A program made the position numbers and the translations under genes. This document shows, one piece after another, positions 26,501-38,000 of a DNA stretch of 64,000 bases (the first letter of the stretch is position 1; every line of letters begins with the position of its first letter). Source of the DNA: CAWCUK01 sp963798775 (lineage in GTDB: Bacteria > Bacteroidota > Ignavibacteria > Ignavibacteriales > Ignavibacteriaceae); assembly GCA_963798775.1 (NCBI GenBank), contig CAWCUK010000005.1, positions 124,001 through 188,000 of the forward strand, given 5' to 3'. Under the pieces are notes generated by a model. The model was not told where the DNA came from, did no database searches, and saw only the letters and a program-made list of their open reading frames with translations.

Positions 26501-27502
26501 CTAAAATTTTACCCCGATTGAAAATTGTTGAGTATTTTTTAATTTACCAAAATCTTGATATGCATAATCTACAAATACACCCAAATTTGCGGCAAAAGAA
26601 TAATTTACTCCGAAGCCTAAAGTTAAACCTTCTTCAGAATTTTTTAAGAAAAGATTTCTATAACCTCCTCTTAAAGATATAAGATTCATAAAATTATACT
26701 CACCCCCAATGCTAACCGACTCATCGTTATCACTAGGATGAGATGCATCAACTCCGATTGTAAATTTATGATTTTCTGTATTTATCGGATCAATTGCTAC
26801 TCCCACTCTAAATGTTAACGGAAGCGGATAAGAACTTGTATTTAATTTAGCTAAAATTTGATCATTATTTCCGAAAATTTGATTATTTATATCGTACTGC
26901 ACATAAAGGTCTTTTCCGTCAAGCGACATATCTGTACCAAAATTAGCGATTGTTGCTCCGACTCTTAAACCATAAATATCGGATAAAAATAAAACTCCCA
27001 GATCCATTGCTACCGCGCTTGCAGAACTATTCCAGATTTTCTGATTTATATATTTAACATTGCCGCCGATAGAGAATTTATCGGTTAAATTATAAGCATA
27101 AGTAATGGCCATGGAAAGATCTTTTGGTGTAAAATATTCCCCGGTTCCGTCCGGTTCTCTTAAAGTAGTTACTTCAAGTTCACCGTAATCTAAATAATCT
27201 ACACTAAATCCTATAGTACCCATTCCGTCTAAAGCGAACATCGCGCCTGCCCAGTTATAAGTTATATCGGCAAACCATTTTGAATGAGAAAATAGAGCGC
27301 TGTTGCTGTTTGTTCTTGAAGCTCCGGCAGGATTCCAATATAGAGCGGTAACATCATTAGCAGTTGCAACAAAAGCTCCCCCCATAGATACTGCTCTAGG
27401 TCCGATCCCAATGTTTAAAAATGGAGCCGCGGTTGAACCGACTTTAGATTGTCCGAATAAAAATCCGGCAGCCGTTAAAAATACTATTATAAACTTATTC
27501 AT
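26501..27502 (-). CDS. PorV/PorQ family outer-membrane protein
   Basis: A 333-residue beta-barrel protein with a signal peptide and the characteristic start GSTAAPFLNIGIGPRAVSMGGAFVATANDVTALYWNPAG, typical of the PorV/PorQ (UPF0164) family, and a terminal aromatic (GVKF). PorV shuttles T9SS cargo to the cell surface. Here the gene is embedded among T9SS-type cargo and a TonB receptor, so it could be a dedicated PorV paralogue for the 1132-residue protein encoded just upstream (10-bp gap). The true PorV of the secretion machine may lie elsewhere. Confidence 0.85.
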   Translation of the reverse strand: MNKFIIVFLTAAGFLFGQSKVGSTAAPFLNIGIGPRAVSMGGAFVATANDVTALYWNPAGASRTNSNSALFSHSKWFADITYNWAGAMFALDGMGTIGFSVDYLDYGELEVTTLREPDGTGEYFTPKDLSMAITYAYNLTDKFSIGGNVKYINQKIWNSSASAVAMDLGVLFLSDIYGLRVGATIANFGTDMSLDGKDLYVQYDINNQIFGNNDQILAKLNTSSYPLPLTFRVGVAIDPINTENHKFTIGVDASHPSDNDESVSIGGEYNFMNLISLRGGYRNLFLKNSEEGLTLGFGVNYSFAANLGVFVDYAYQDFGKLKNTQQFSIGVKF

Positions 27503-27512
27503 TTTCTCTCCA

Positions 27513-30500
27513 TTATTTTATAAGAGCGAACTTGCCAATTTTAGTACCAATAGACGGAGCTTCAACAACATAAACATAAACTCCGTATGCTACATCAAGA
27601 TTTTCTTCGGTGCGCAAGTTCCAATAAACGTCACCAACATAGAGATCTTCATTATTTAAAGTTTTAATTTTTTCACCGCGAACAGTATATATAGATATAT
27701 TAGCTCCCGGAGGAATATGTGTAAATCTAATTTCCCTTTCACCTCTTCCGCTTACTTGAGAGCTTAATAATCTGGATTCGGCTTCATGTGTTACAACATA
27801 TGGATTTGGTACGACTTTAATCATATTCATATTTTCTTTAGCCGCCTTATTATCTATGTTAGGGCCTTTTATATTGAATGTGATTTCATCGGTGCCTGCA
27901 AAAGGTTTTGTAGTAACCATTGTATAGGTACCGGTGGTCTCTAAAGGAACATTAGAGCCTTTATAATCAATGTTAGCTCTCCAGGTTCTTTTTACAGTAC
28001 CATCTACATTTTCTCTGAATATAATAGAGTATGTTGTTGAAATAGTACCGAATTTACCGTAAGAGAAATCTATATATTGGCCTCTGGTAATATTGTAAAC
28101 CTTAAAATTAACCGGTTGTGCAGGCAGTAATGGTTCGGCTACCGATGTATCCACAATATTCGGATAAAATTCTATACGGTAATCATTGGGTAACCTGGTG
28201 TAAGCCTGGAAAGAGATACTAGTATAATCAGAGGTTCCGCCAACCATTTTGGATTGTGCGGTATCAAGTTTTACATTCGCGTCATTGTAAAGCTGAACTC
28301 TAAATCCTTCTTTAATCGGAGTATTTCCGTTAAATACCTGTGCTTGATTAATAATCGTATCATTTTTAGTTAAATTTATTAAAGACCAAGATTTTGTAAC
28401 TAAATCAGCAGAATCTTGGAAAACTATTTTATAAGAGTTTTCGGCCTGAACAACTTTATCATCTACAATTTCTATATTTATTTTACCTGTTCCCTTAAAT
28501 CCTTCTGATTTTTTAAAATCAAGTATTTGTGCCGCGTCATAACCGATCGGCCTTTTACCCGGAGTAATATAACCGGTATTATCATCAGTAATAATTTCGC
28601 CGGAAGAAGTTCTTCTAATAAATTTAGAATCTTCCGTAGGAAAAATATCTAAACTTGCGTCACCTTTATCATACGCGCAAACCGCGTAATAATAAGTTTG
28701 GCCGAGTACAACATTCGAATCTATAAATTTATTTATAACTCCGGTGTTATCGCCGAGATAATATGTTGTACCGCCGACCTGTTCCAATAATCTTCTTGAA
28801 GGATAGAAATAGCCGCTTAATGAATCCTTCAAATCATATTGCGCAATCGGTTTATCAAAGGTTAAAATGCCTTTACCGTTAGTAATTACTCTTGAATCGG
28901 TAAAATTAGCATCGGTTGATCTGTAAATTTTATAACCCTCAAAATCTTTTTTCTTCGTTATAAAATCTCTGTCATTTTCTGTTGGAGCACCGTCCCAATA
29001 AATAACTACTTTTCCGTCTTCCTGAGTTAATTTAATTTTCGGTTTCAAAGGAGGCTGAGGGAATTTATAACCTGCATTATAAATCTGTTGTACAATTTGC
29101 TTATTGCTAATAATATCTCCCAAGTCTTCGCCGAAAAGGAGTGAAACTGAAAATCTTTCCTTAACATTAGGATCGCCGTTACTCGGGACCATAGGAAAGT
29201 AACCGGAAGCATAAATAAAATCACCATCTTGAGGAGTCGGCGGAATTACATCAAACCTTCCGGGAGTCATTCTTGCCCATAATAAAGAATCATTTGTCAT
29301 ATCCGGAGAAGCACTATTATTAAAGAAGTTAAAACTGGTTAAACCGATTTGATCAGATTCATCAGGATCGGTTCTGCCGAAATTCGGTTCTCCTTGATCC
29401 GGGATTCCGTTTCCTTCTCCTTCATCAGGACCGGGATAACCATTATCGTTCGGACCTAAACCATCAATACCAACGTCATCAAATTCAGCCGTCCAATCAC
29501 CGTCTTCATCTACAGCATCATCTCTTTTTTCATCTATTAAAAGATCATTAATTCCTTCACCTGTTCTATAATTGATATAACGAAGCCCGGAAAGTCCGCT
29601 GTTCTGACGCGTTAAGAAGTGGATTGCTTCGTTTTCATCAATTAATCCGTCAAGATCATTATCTATACCGTCATAAGCGGTAGGCGAAGGCTGAGAAACA
29701 CCGTTTGTAACCGAAGCGATATACCCTTCTCTAAAATATTTATTTAATTCAATTACAAACTGCTGTCCCATCGAATAAACCGTATCCGGAAGTGTATTTA
29801 TGGTATGGAGAGTTCTTTCATAAGTTACCGGATTTATTAGAACTACATTATCGCCGACTTTATATGTAACAGAATCAAAATCGGCTGCTACAAAATTTGG
29901 AGCGGAAGGAGTATATTTTAAAGTACTTGTTTCTGTTATATTATCATCATCATCGTTATCAATTCCGTCAAAGGGATTTCCCGGAGATTCCAAAAAAGCG
30001 TATCCAACGTAACCCACCTTTTGCCCTTTGTTTCCAATCCCGTCAGAATCCCAAGAATATGTAATCCAATTATTCACATCAAAATAGCCTAAATCATCCT
30101 GGCTATCGCCGTCTCCTCCGGCTAATGTACCAACCACAGTTCCAAAATCCGCTTTTCGATAAATTGTGGTACCTTCGTTGGTAATATCATAAAGCCAGAA
30201 AATTGCATCTTCAGCTAAGAAATTAGACCATTGAAACCCGCGGACACGCATTCTTAAGCCCATACCGTGTCTTGCAGAATTAGTACTATCCGGTAGAAAA
30301 ATAGGATCATTTTGATCAAATTCTCTAAAATTAAATTCATCATCCCATTGATCATCCGCATCAAATAAAGATTCCTGATCAGCGTTTTTAATTCCGCGTC
30401 CGAAGTATCCGAACCATTGGGTATTTCCTAAAGAATCCTTCCAATTTTTGGCAACAGGATCATTCCAACCTTCAATAGGCCATGAGTCAGGCAAATGGCT

Positions 30501-30911
30501 CATCGCGACAGATTCGTAATTGGGATTTCTAAAACCCGGAACAGGATTCCACCCCCAGAAATAGCCGTATATAGGATTTTTTTCTTCTTGTTGCCTATTT
30601 CTTGGTCCTCTTGAAATAATAACAGAATGAAGCGTCTGTCCGAGAGTATTAGTAAATTCCACACCGATTAAAGGAATACAATCTCCGATATAATTTTCGC
30701 CGGAACCTAAAGGCCATTCACCGCGGATATCAACACCGGGAAGAATACCTGCAATTTGTCCGTCGTTATGGAATGAGATTCCGATTCTGTTTCCGGTATG
30801 AGTTCCTACCGTTAGCAAATTCGGATCACCGTATTGAGCAAAAAGATTTGAACTTAGCGCGAGAGTAAAAATAAACAGTAATAAATTTTTTCGCATTTGA
30901 ATAACTTTCAT
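27513..30911 (-). CDS. Large secreted protein (1132 aa) with FnIII-like and C-terminal sorting domains
   Basis: Signal peptide (about 1-25), then a long beta-rich extracellular region with several Asp-rich calcium-binding-like loops (GIDNDDDDN, GIDNDLDGLIDENE, DEDGDW). A fibronectin-III-like domain (about 640-790: KIKLTQEDGKVVIYWDGAP ... YYYAVCAYDKGD) follows. The last ~110 residues (VPNPYVVTHEAE, FTHIPPGANISIYTVRGE, YGVYVYVVEAP) are a T9SS-type C-terminal domain of the variant without YPNPFNP. No enzyme active site is recognisable. It lies 7 bp after the TonB receptor gene and 10 bp before the PorV-like gene, so the three are co-transcribed; it may be the receptor's surface partner. Alternative start: MRKNLLLF, six codons in. 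Confidence 0.75.
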   Translation of the reverse strand: MKVIQMRKNLLLFIFTLALSSNLFAQYGDPNLLTVGTHTGNRIGISFHNDGQIAGILPGVDIRGEWPLGSGENYIGDCIPLIGVEFTNTLGQTLHSVIISRGPRNRQQEEKNPIYGYFWGWNPVPGFRNPNYESVAMSHLPDSWPIEGWNDPVAKNWKDSLGNTQWFGYFGRGIKNADQESLFDADDQWDDEFNFREFDQNDPIFLPDSTNSARHGMGLRMRVRGFQWSNFLAEDAIFWLYDITNEGTTIYRKADFGTVVGTLAGGDGDSQDDLGYFDVNNWITYSWDSDGIGNKGQKVGYVGYAFLESPGNPFDGIDNDDDDNITETSTLKYTPSAPNFVAADFDSVTYKVGDNVVLINPVTYERTLHTINTLPDTVYSMGQQFVIELNKYFREGYIASVTNGVSQPSPTAYDGIDNDLDGLIDENEAIHFLTRQNSGLSGLRYINYRTGEGINDLLIDEKRDDAVDEDGDWTAEFDDVGIDGLGPNDNGYPGPDEGEGNGIPDQGEPNFGRTDPDESDQIGLTSFNFFNNSASPDMTNDSLLWARMTPGRFDVIPPTPQDGDFIYASGYFPMVPSNGDPNVKERFSVSLLFGEDLGDIISNKQIVQQIYNAGYKFPQPPLKPKIKLTQEDGKVVIYWDGAPTENDRDFITKKKDFEGYKIYRSTDANFTDSRVITNGKGILTFDKPIAQYDLKDSLSGYFYPSRRLLEQVGGTTYYLGDNTGVINKFIDSNVVLGQTYYYAVCAYDKGDASLDIFPTEDSKFIRRTSSGEIITDDNTGYITPGKRPIGYDAAQILDFKKSEGFKGTGKINIEIVDDKVVQAENSYKIVFQDSADLVTKSWSLINLTKNDTIINQAQVFNGNTPIKEGFRVQLYNDANVKLDTAQSKMVGGTSDYTSISFQAYTRLPNDYRIEFYPNIVDTSVAEPLLPAQPVNFKVYNITRGQYIDFSYGKFGTISTTYSIIFRENVDGTVKRTWRANIDYKGSNVPLETTGTYTMVTTKPFAGTDEITFNIKGPNIDNKAAKENMNMIKVVPNPYVVTHEAESRLLSSQVSGRGEREIRFTHIPPGANISIYTVRGEKIKTLNNEDLYVGDVYWNLRTEENLDVAYGVYVYVVEAPSIGTKIGKFALIK

Positions 30912-30918
30912 AATTTTT

Positions 30919-33711
30919 TTAGAAGTTATATGTAATTCCTAATTCAACACGTCTTGGTTCCGAAAAGAAACCCGGGTTTGTATAAATTTCATCTAAAGTA
31001 TTGTAGTACATTTTAGGATGTATTTTTTCGGCATCTAATTCATCAAAAGTGAATAATGGATCACCGGAATTATCATATACGGTACGAGGGTTATCCATAT
31101 CCAAAAGATTAAATACTTTTGCGAATACAGATAAAGTTGTATTCCCGAAAACAATATCTTTATATAATCTTAAATCTAAATTAAAAATTGATGGTTTAAT
31201 TTCGCTGTTTCTCGGGAAAGCATTCTGAGTAACAAGAGTATTTTTGTTTACTTGAGGTGTGTAAGGCTGACCAGTATAGAAATTTCCTATTAATGAAAAT
31301 CCCCAATCTTTTGCTTTGCTGTATGCAACCGAAATATTCAAAGTATGCGTTTGATCCCAATTTAAAGGCGCGATAAATGTTTCAGGCAAAGCGCCGCCGG
31401 CTATTGCGTTTCTTGCGTCAGCCGGATTTGATGCATTACCTTTGGTAACAGAATATGTATAATCTAAACTTGTCGCTAATCCGCCGGAAAATCTCTTTTG
31501 AATTTTTACAATAAATCCTTTTGAGAAACCGAAATCTGAATTTGCGTATTTGCTGTAACTTGCGTTGTTGCCGAATACTAAAATTTCATCGGTTTGTGTT
31601 CCGGCCAGATCTCTAAAATCTTCAAAGAAAACAGTAAGATCCACGGCAATATCATCACCGATTTGCTGCTGCAATCCTATTTCCCCTTTTACCGTTTTTT
31701 GCGGCCTCAAATCCGCATTTCCTATTATTCCTTGATTTCCTGAGCCGACACCAATTTCAAATTCCGGGTTAGCGTATAGCAATTCATAACTAGGAAGCTG
31801 GAAAAAATGTCCGTAAGAAAAGTGAATTACCCCTTTATCTGTAATAGGGAAAGCTAAACCGATACGCGGACTGATTTGGGATTTTATTTTTGCGTCTTTA
31901 TACCAATAGCTTTCTCTTTCCGAAATTGTTTTTACGGTTTCTCCCTGATCAGGATCAAAAACTCCATTCCCATTTAAATCATGAAAACGGTTTGAAGGTT
32001 TAAGGGGAGAGACAATATTAGGATCGGCCGGATCATTTAATACTACGCCGTCAGGATTAAATACATCTAATCGTACGCCAATATTAAAAATAATATTAAA
32101 CGCTTCCACTTTAGATTGAACATAAGCAGAAGCTTCCTGTGGTTTATGCAGGTAATCATTATTCTGATCTGTTGTTACCGGAGGTATTCCTACTGTTTGA
32201 ACACCATTTACAGTTAACGGGTAAAGTGTAATTTCGTGCATGTAAATTTGATGCTGCTTTACTTCTCCGCCGAACTGAAGATTTATTTCCTGATTTAACT
32301 GTGTTGTCCAATCAAGCTTTGCAGAGTATGTTCCCGTACTTCTGTAAAAACGGCTGTAATCTGTACCGCCTACATTAAAACTATACGGTGGAGTTTGGCG
32401 AATATAATTATCTACATAATTAGTCGGATGAAGTAAATCTCCGGTATAAATATCTTTAAATAAATAATGCTGATAATTTTTATAGAAGTAGGAAAGATTT
32501 AGGTTATAGAAACTTGAAGAAGAAATAGCGTGATTTATCGATAAAATATTTGTTAATCCGTTTCTGAACCGCTGAAGATTATTATCGGGAGTTAATCTGT
32601 TTCCGTGGTTATAATCTTGATATTTTTGTTTATCCAGTATATAATTATAATTTATTTTTAATCCGCTTATTAAACGATAAGTTAATTTTCCTTGTCCGTA
32701 TATTCTTTCATCCGGATTCATTGAAACAAAAGAATCATCACCGTTTTTATCAATGAAAAAATTAGAACCGCCGGAACCCGGGATTTCATAAGCTCTATCG
32801 GTCATCAAAAAAGTTTTTTTTCCGTACAAATAGCCGCTATTGTAATAATATCGGCCATTTAAATAGAAGAATAATTTATCATTTAAAACCGGTCCGCTAA
32901 AACTTCCTTCAAAATTTCTTATCGCGGTAGGATTTATTGAATTTATATCCCAGAATTTATCAGTTTTATTTGAAACATAATCACCAACATAAGTAGTAAA
33001 ATTACCGTTAAAATCATTATTTCCGTCTTTAGTAACAATATTAACAATACCTGACATCGCTTGCCCGTATTCCGCATTAAAAGCACCGCTGATTACTTGA
33101 AGTTCCTGAACGGCATCGGCATTAACTTCAACTATTTGGCTTCCGTCATAAGAATCTGTCATCGGAACGCCATCAACTTGATAAGCAATTTGTCCCGCTC
33201 TTCCCCCTCTTAAATGAAGATCTCCTCCGGAGGAAACAATTCCCGCCTGCAGCTGAAGTACATCCCTTACTTCGGTTACGGGGAGCTGAGAAATTACATC
33301 ATTACCGACAACAGATGTTGAAGCAGTATTATCTTTTCTTATAAGAGGTTTTTCAGCAATAACAACAACATCTTGTCCTAGTTCCACAGAAGCCGATGAT
33401 AACTTAAAATCGACTGTACTTGTAAATCCGGTAGAAACTTTAATGTCTTCCACAGTAACTGCATTATAACCGACAGCGGAGGCTTTAACTGAATAAGTTC
33501 CCGGCGGAATATTTAAGATATAATACTCGCCGTTTATATCCGCAGCCGCACCGGTAGATGTTCCTAAAACAATAACATTAACAAAAGGCAATGGTTCTCC
33601 GGTGGTTGCATCTGTTACTTTACCGGCTATTTTTCCGGATTGGGAATAACTTGTGGATGTGAATAATATGATTATAAGGGTGGTTGTAATAATCTGTAAC
33701 CAAAATCTCAT
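30919..33711 (-). CDS. TonB-dependent outer-membrane receptor with N-terminal carboxypeptidase-regulatory domain
   Basis: A 930-residue SusC-like receptor. Order: signal peptide (1-23), carboxypeptidase-regulatory-like beta domain (about 25-110: GKIAGKVTDATTGEPLPFVNV), plug domain (about 125-230: SQLPVTEVRDVLQLQAGIV, LRGGRAGQIAYQVDG, FNAEYGQAMSGIVNIVTKDG), then the beta-barrel ending in LGITYNF with a terminal Phe for Bam recognition. It imports a ligand using TonB energy; the ligand is unknown. Upstream (30 bp) is a small secreted protein and downstream a large secreted protein, an arrangement common in this lineage. Confidence 0.93.
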   Translation of the reverse strand: MRFWLQIITTTLIIILFTSTSYSQSGKIAGKVTDATTGEPLPFVNVIVLGTSTGAAADINGEYYILNIPPGTYSVKASAVGYNAVTVEDIKVSTGFTSTVDFKLSSASVELGQDVVVIAEKPLIRKDNTASTSVVGNDVISQLPVTEVRDVLQLQAGIVSSGGDLHLRGGRAGQIAYQVDGVPMTDSYDGSQIVEVNADAVQELQVISGAFNAEYGQAMSGIVNIVTKDGNNDFNGNFTTYVGDYVSNKTDKFWDINSINPTAIRNFEGSFSGPVLNDKLFFYLNGRYYYNSGYLYGKKTFLMTDRAYEIPGSGGSNFFIDKNGDDSFVSMNPDERIYGQGKLTYRLISGLKINYNYILDKQKYQDYNHGNRLTPDNNLQRFRNGLTNILSINHAISSSSFYNLNLSYFYKNYQHYLFKDIYTGDLLHPTNYVDNYIRQTPPYSFNVGGTDYSRFYRSTGTYSAKLDWTTQLNQEINLQFGGEVKQHQIYMHEITLYPLTVNGVQTVGIPPVTTDQNNDYLHKPQEASAYVQSKVEAFNIIFNIGVRLDVFNPDGVVLNDPADPNIVSPLKPSNRFHDLNGNGVFDPDQGETVKTISERESYWYKDAKIKSQISPRIGLAFPITDKGVIHFSYGHFFQLPSYELLYANPEFEIGVGSGNQGIIGNADLRPQKTVKGEIGLQQQIGDDIAVDLTVFFEDFRDLAGTQTDEILVFGNNASYSKYANSDFGFSKGFIVKIQKRFSGGLATSLDYTYSVTKGNASNPADARNAIAGGALPETFIAPLNWDQTHTLNISVAYSKAKDWGFSLIGNFYTGQPYTPQVNKNTLVTQNAFPRNSEIKPSIFNLDLRLYKDIVFGNTTLSVFAKVFNLLDMDNPRTVYDNSGDPLFTFDELDAEKIHPKMYYNTLDEIYTNPGFFSEPRRVELGITYNF

Positions 33712-33740
33712 TTAACCCTCCGGGTTATATAAATAGATAA

Positions 33741-34826
33741 TCATTTGAATATAAGTGTATTGTGCCCATAATATAGAAACAGTTTCCCATCCAAACTTTC
33801 CATATCATCTATTTTGGTAGATGCTAAAATATCTAAACTCTTTTTAAAATCAACATTCAGAGCTGATGATATTTTATACAAAAAATTTACCCCTTTTTCT
33901 TTTGTAAGAACCGCTAGTTCTCCGCCTGCCATGGCAATATTTTTTATATACGCATTGTCATCAAAATTAAAAGATTTTTCTATTGATAAATTTTTGTTCA
34001 TCTTAAATAGTTTATTTCCATTCTTACAATAATAAAAATCAGATGTTCGCAGAATAGATTCTACCGCAACACCGGCACTTTGCAGGATGTTTAGTTTTGT
34101 ATCCATTTTAGAAATATTTCCATTAGGAACTGAATTTTGAAACTTCACACCGGAAACAATAACATTGTTATCGGAAACATTTATTGCGGTCGGTATTGAA
34201 TAATCAATATCTTTTTTATCAACTGAAAAATCAGAAGTATTAACCTTATACAATTTTACGTTTTGATCCTCTTCCTCAATACTTAATGCTTTTTCAGAAG
34301 TTAAAACAAAAGCGCTTTCATTATTCATTTCTAAAAATGAACTTTTTTCTGTCTGGTATTCCGGATTTTTTTCTAGAAGAATTTGCTTTTCAATTCCGTC
34401 TTTATATAAAGTTATATCCATTTTAATCGGATTAAAAGCAGCCGCGACTCCTTCATCATTTATGGCAAAAATAGGATTCGGCAAATCATATCCGGCTAAA
34501 ACACTAAAAGAATCAATAAAATTCCCATTATTGTTAAAGACGAATAAATTTATTTCATAATCAGTTTTTTTGTCCGAGTAATTAAAAGCCGCTACCATGA
34601 AATATTTTTTATTAGGAGAAAAGAAATTTTTCTTAACACCGGAAACTTCCTTACTATAAACATTATTATTATCTATTGAAATTTGTATTGAATTATAGGT
34701 AAGGTTAATCTTATTACTTTTCAACGAAAAATAATAAGAGGAAAATTCCCCCTCTTTAGTAATCGTTTGAGAAAACATGTTCGTTACGATTACACATGTT
34801 AATATTAATATTCCTGTTGTTCTCAT
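33741..34826 (-). CDS. Secreted protein of unknown function, possible beta-propeller
   Basis: A 361-residue protein with a signal peptide (MRTTGILILTCVIVTNMFSQ). The mature part is a regular succession of beta strands with repeats of the kind NxxVxxSGVKFQNS / SxxxALSIEEEDQNVKLYKVN / GGELAVLTKEKGVNFLYKI, compatible with a propeller, but no named repeat can be assigned. It has no sorting domain, so it is probably periplasmic. It is the first gene of the minus-strand cassette before the TonB receptor. Confidence 0.6.
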   Translation of the reverse strand: MRTTGILILTCVIVTNMFSQTITKEGEFSSYYFSLKSNKINLTYNSIQISIDNNNVYSKEVSGVKKNFFSPNKKYFMVAAFNYSDKKTDYEINLFVFNNNGNFIDSFSVLAGYDLPNPIFAINDEGVAAAFNPIKMDITLYKDGIEKQILLEKNPEYQTEKSSFLEMNNESAFVLTSEKALSIEEEDQNVKLYKVNTSDFSVDKKDIDYSIPTAINVSDNNVIVSGVKFQNSVPNGNISKMDTKLNILQSAGVAVESILRTSDFYYCKNGNKLFKMNKNLSIEKSFNFDDNAYIKNIAMAGGELAVLTKEKGVNFLYKISSALNVDFKKSLDILASTKIDDMESLDGKLFLYYGHNTLIFK

Positions 34827-35044
34827 TTTTCTACATAAACATCATGCAACTAAACAAAAAAGTCAACTTTTGAAAATATAGGAGTAAAGTTACTAAAATT
34901 TTATGTGATTAAAATTACTTAAATAAAAAATTATTTAAAACTAAAAAGCTTTTAAATCTTATTATTTAAAACTGTGCTTTCAAATTGAATAACCTTAACT
35001 TTTGTTCGCAAATTCTATAACAATGAAAAAATTAGGATTAGTTA

Positions 35045-38000
35045 ATGAAAAAAATCTTTACCTTTTTGTTTATAATTTTTATTACTCTTCAAATAATACC
35101 ACAAACTAATAATAATGAGTTTAGGGCAACTTGGGTTGTTACTTGGGAGTATATAAATGGCTCAAGCACTGTTGAACAAAATAAAGCAAGAATAAGAAGA
35201 ATTCTTGATGAGCATAAAGCAGCAAATATGACTTCGGTTATTTGGCAGGTAAGACAAGCAGGAACGGCTTATTATAATTCTTCATTTGAACCCTGGGGAT
35301 CTTACGCCGGCAGTAAAAATCCCGGTTTCGATCCTTTGCAATATGCAATAGATGAAGCGCATAAAAGAGGACTTGAACTGCACGCTTGGTTTAATGTTTT
35401 TTCATGCACAAGCACAGTGCCCGGGGCTCCCGCAAATGAACATCCGGAATGGATTTGCCGCGATCAATCCGGAAATCCGATGAATAGTTCAATCGCGCTT
35501 TCTCCCGGTATGGCAGCCGCAAGAGCATATCTGGAAGATGTAGCAATGGAAATTGTAAATAATTATGATATTGACGGGCTTCATTTTGATTATGTTAGAT
35601 GGAATGAGTATACAAGCAGTAAACAATCAAAAAGTTTTTCTAAGTTAGTAGAAACAGAAAAACTTCCCGACGGAGCTATAACTAATAATCAAGTTGAGGA
35701 ATTGGCGGATAATCAATCGGGAAGATACTTATATGATGTTGAGCATCCATATTCGGCCGGAGTGCCGGAAGGTTTTTCATCATGGCAGGAATGGTGGAGA
35801 TGGTCGGTTACTAAATTTGTTAAAGAAATGCATGATTCCGTACAGGCAGTAAAACCCTGGGTAAGAATTTCCGTTGCCGCAATCGGTAAATATAATTGGA
35901 GCAGTTGGCAAGGATATGGTTCGGTGTATCAGGATGCGGCTCTTTGGTTTAATAAAGGTTATATCGATCAGCTTACTCCGATGCATTACCATTGGCTTAC
36001 CGGCAGCGAATTTTACGGAATGCTTGTCGGAGACGGTGCGCAAAGCTGGGGACCTTATATTCAAGAAGGTGTTGCGGCAGGCAGATTGTTCAGTGTTGGG
36101 CCTCCTTCTTATAGGTTGGAAGAAAATAATGTTTGGGATAATCACGAAGATATTGTTAACAGCTGCCGTATGGTAGATTGGGTTGACGGTTTTCAATTTT
36201 TCAGTTATGCTTCCTGGCACGATTATGAATATTGGAACGAAGCCGGCAGTACATTTTTCAAGAAAAAAACTAAAGTACGCTCAAATATTGCCGTTTCTGA
36301 TTCTGTTCCGGAATCTCCGCAAATAAACATCACCAAAATTGATTCTCTTCATTATCAGCTTGATGTTGTTCCACCGGCAGGATTAAACCTAAATCAATGG
36401 TTTGCGGTTTATAAATCTACGGGAAATATAAATACTGATAATTCTGATCTGATTGCCGTTAATTTTGGAAACAGCTCATTTGTGCTGGATGAATTTTTCA
36501 CCGGTAACGAAAATTTTGCGGGTAAATATAAATTTGCGGCAACAATGTTAAACAGATATTGGAATGAATCTCTTCCTTCTAACGTTGTTGAAACAGATTC
36601 TATACCGTCTTATCCTCCGGTTGTTTTATCATCTTTACCATCGGAAGGAGATACTTTGGAAGTTACTTCTGGAATCGAAATTAATTTTTCAAAACCGGTT
36701 GATTTAAAATTGGGAAGATCAATACATATTTCCCCGGAAATTCCATTGGGATTAGTTGACGGATCTAATGATAATACAAAATATTTAATAAAATTTGCTT
36801 ACCCGTTTAATTATAATACAGAATATACTTTAACTATCGATACTTCGGCAACGGATTTAATAGGGCAAAAAATTGACGGCAACAAAGATGGAATTCCAGG
36901 CGATCCTTTTGTGCTTCATTTTAGAACTGAAGTACAGGATCTTAAAGGTCCTGTTGTAATTGCCGCAAATGTTGATTCATCTTCTGATCAAAATCTTTTT
37001 GATGTTGAAGACATAATTACTGTTTTATTTGATGAACAAGTCGATCCGCTTACAATAACTCATTCCACCGTTATTCTTTATGAAGGTGAAAACGCCAAGT
37101 TAAAAGATATGCAGCTTAAAACTGTAGGGAATAAATCAGTTTTAAGTTTTAAACTTCAAAAGCCTTTATTAAATAATTTTCCTTACCGGCTGGAATTAAA
37201 AAGCGGGATTAAAGATTTGAACGGCAACGGTATGAGTTCAGATACCGCTTTTAGCTTTTTTACTTCAAGCAATATATATTCCGAAAGAATAATGATAGAT
37301 GATTTTTCCTCAGAAGGATCCTGGGAAGCTCCTCATTACAGCGGTTCCACCAACGGAATTGTGGATTCCGGAAGTTATTTCCAATATTCCACTGAATATT
37401 ATAGGCCGGCCTCTTCTCCGACTAAATCCGTATTTTTGAATTATCAATGGGACAGTACATCTTCCCATTTAATAAGAGAATATTTATCAAGCGGTGCACC
37501 GAGAGATATTATTTTTGATACAACTTATACGCTTCAAGTATATATTTTCGGTGACGGCAGCGGCAATCTATTTCGTTTTGCCATTGATGAAGGAGACGGA
37601 ACTGCCTGGCCGAATCATGAAGTTTCTAAATGGTACAAAATCGACTGGATTGGATGGAAATTAGTAGAATGGAAATTAAGTGATGTAAATAGTGTTGGCG
37701 AATGGATTGGCGACGGGCAGTTAGACTATTCATCCTATAGAATTGATAGTTTTCAAATGACGGCGGATGAAGGTTCCGCAAATTACGGAAGAATTTATTT
37801 TGATGACTTTAGGCTGGTAAAAAAATCTCATATTCCGGTTTATGCCGGGCAGCAAAAATCTCAAATACCTAAAGAATATTCATTATTTCAGAATTATCCG
37901 AACCCATTTAATCCTTCCACTGTGATTTCTTTCGATCTCACCAAAAAAGGACTTGTTTCATTGGAAATTTTTGATATTCTTGGAAATAGAATTAATACAC

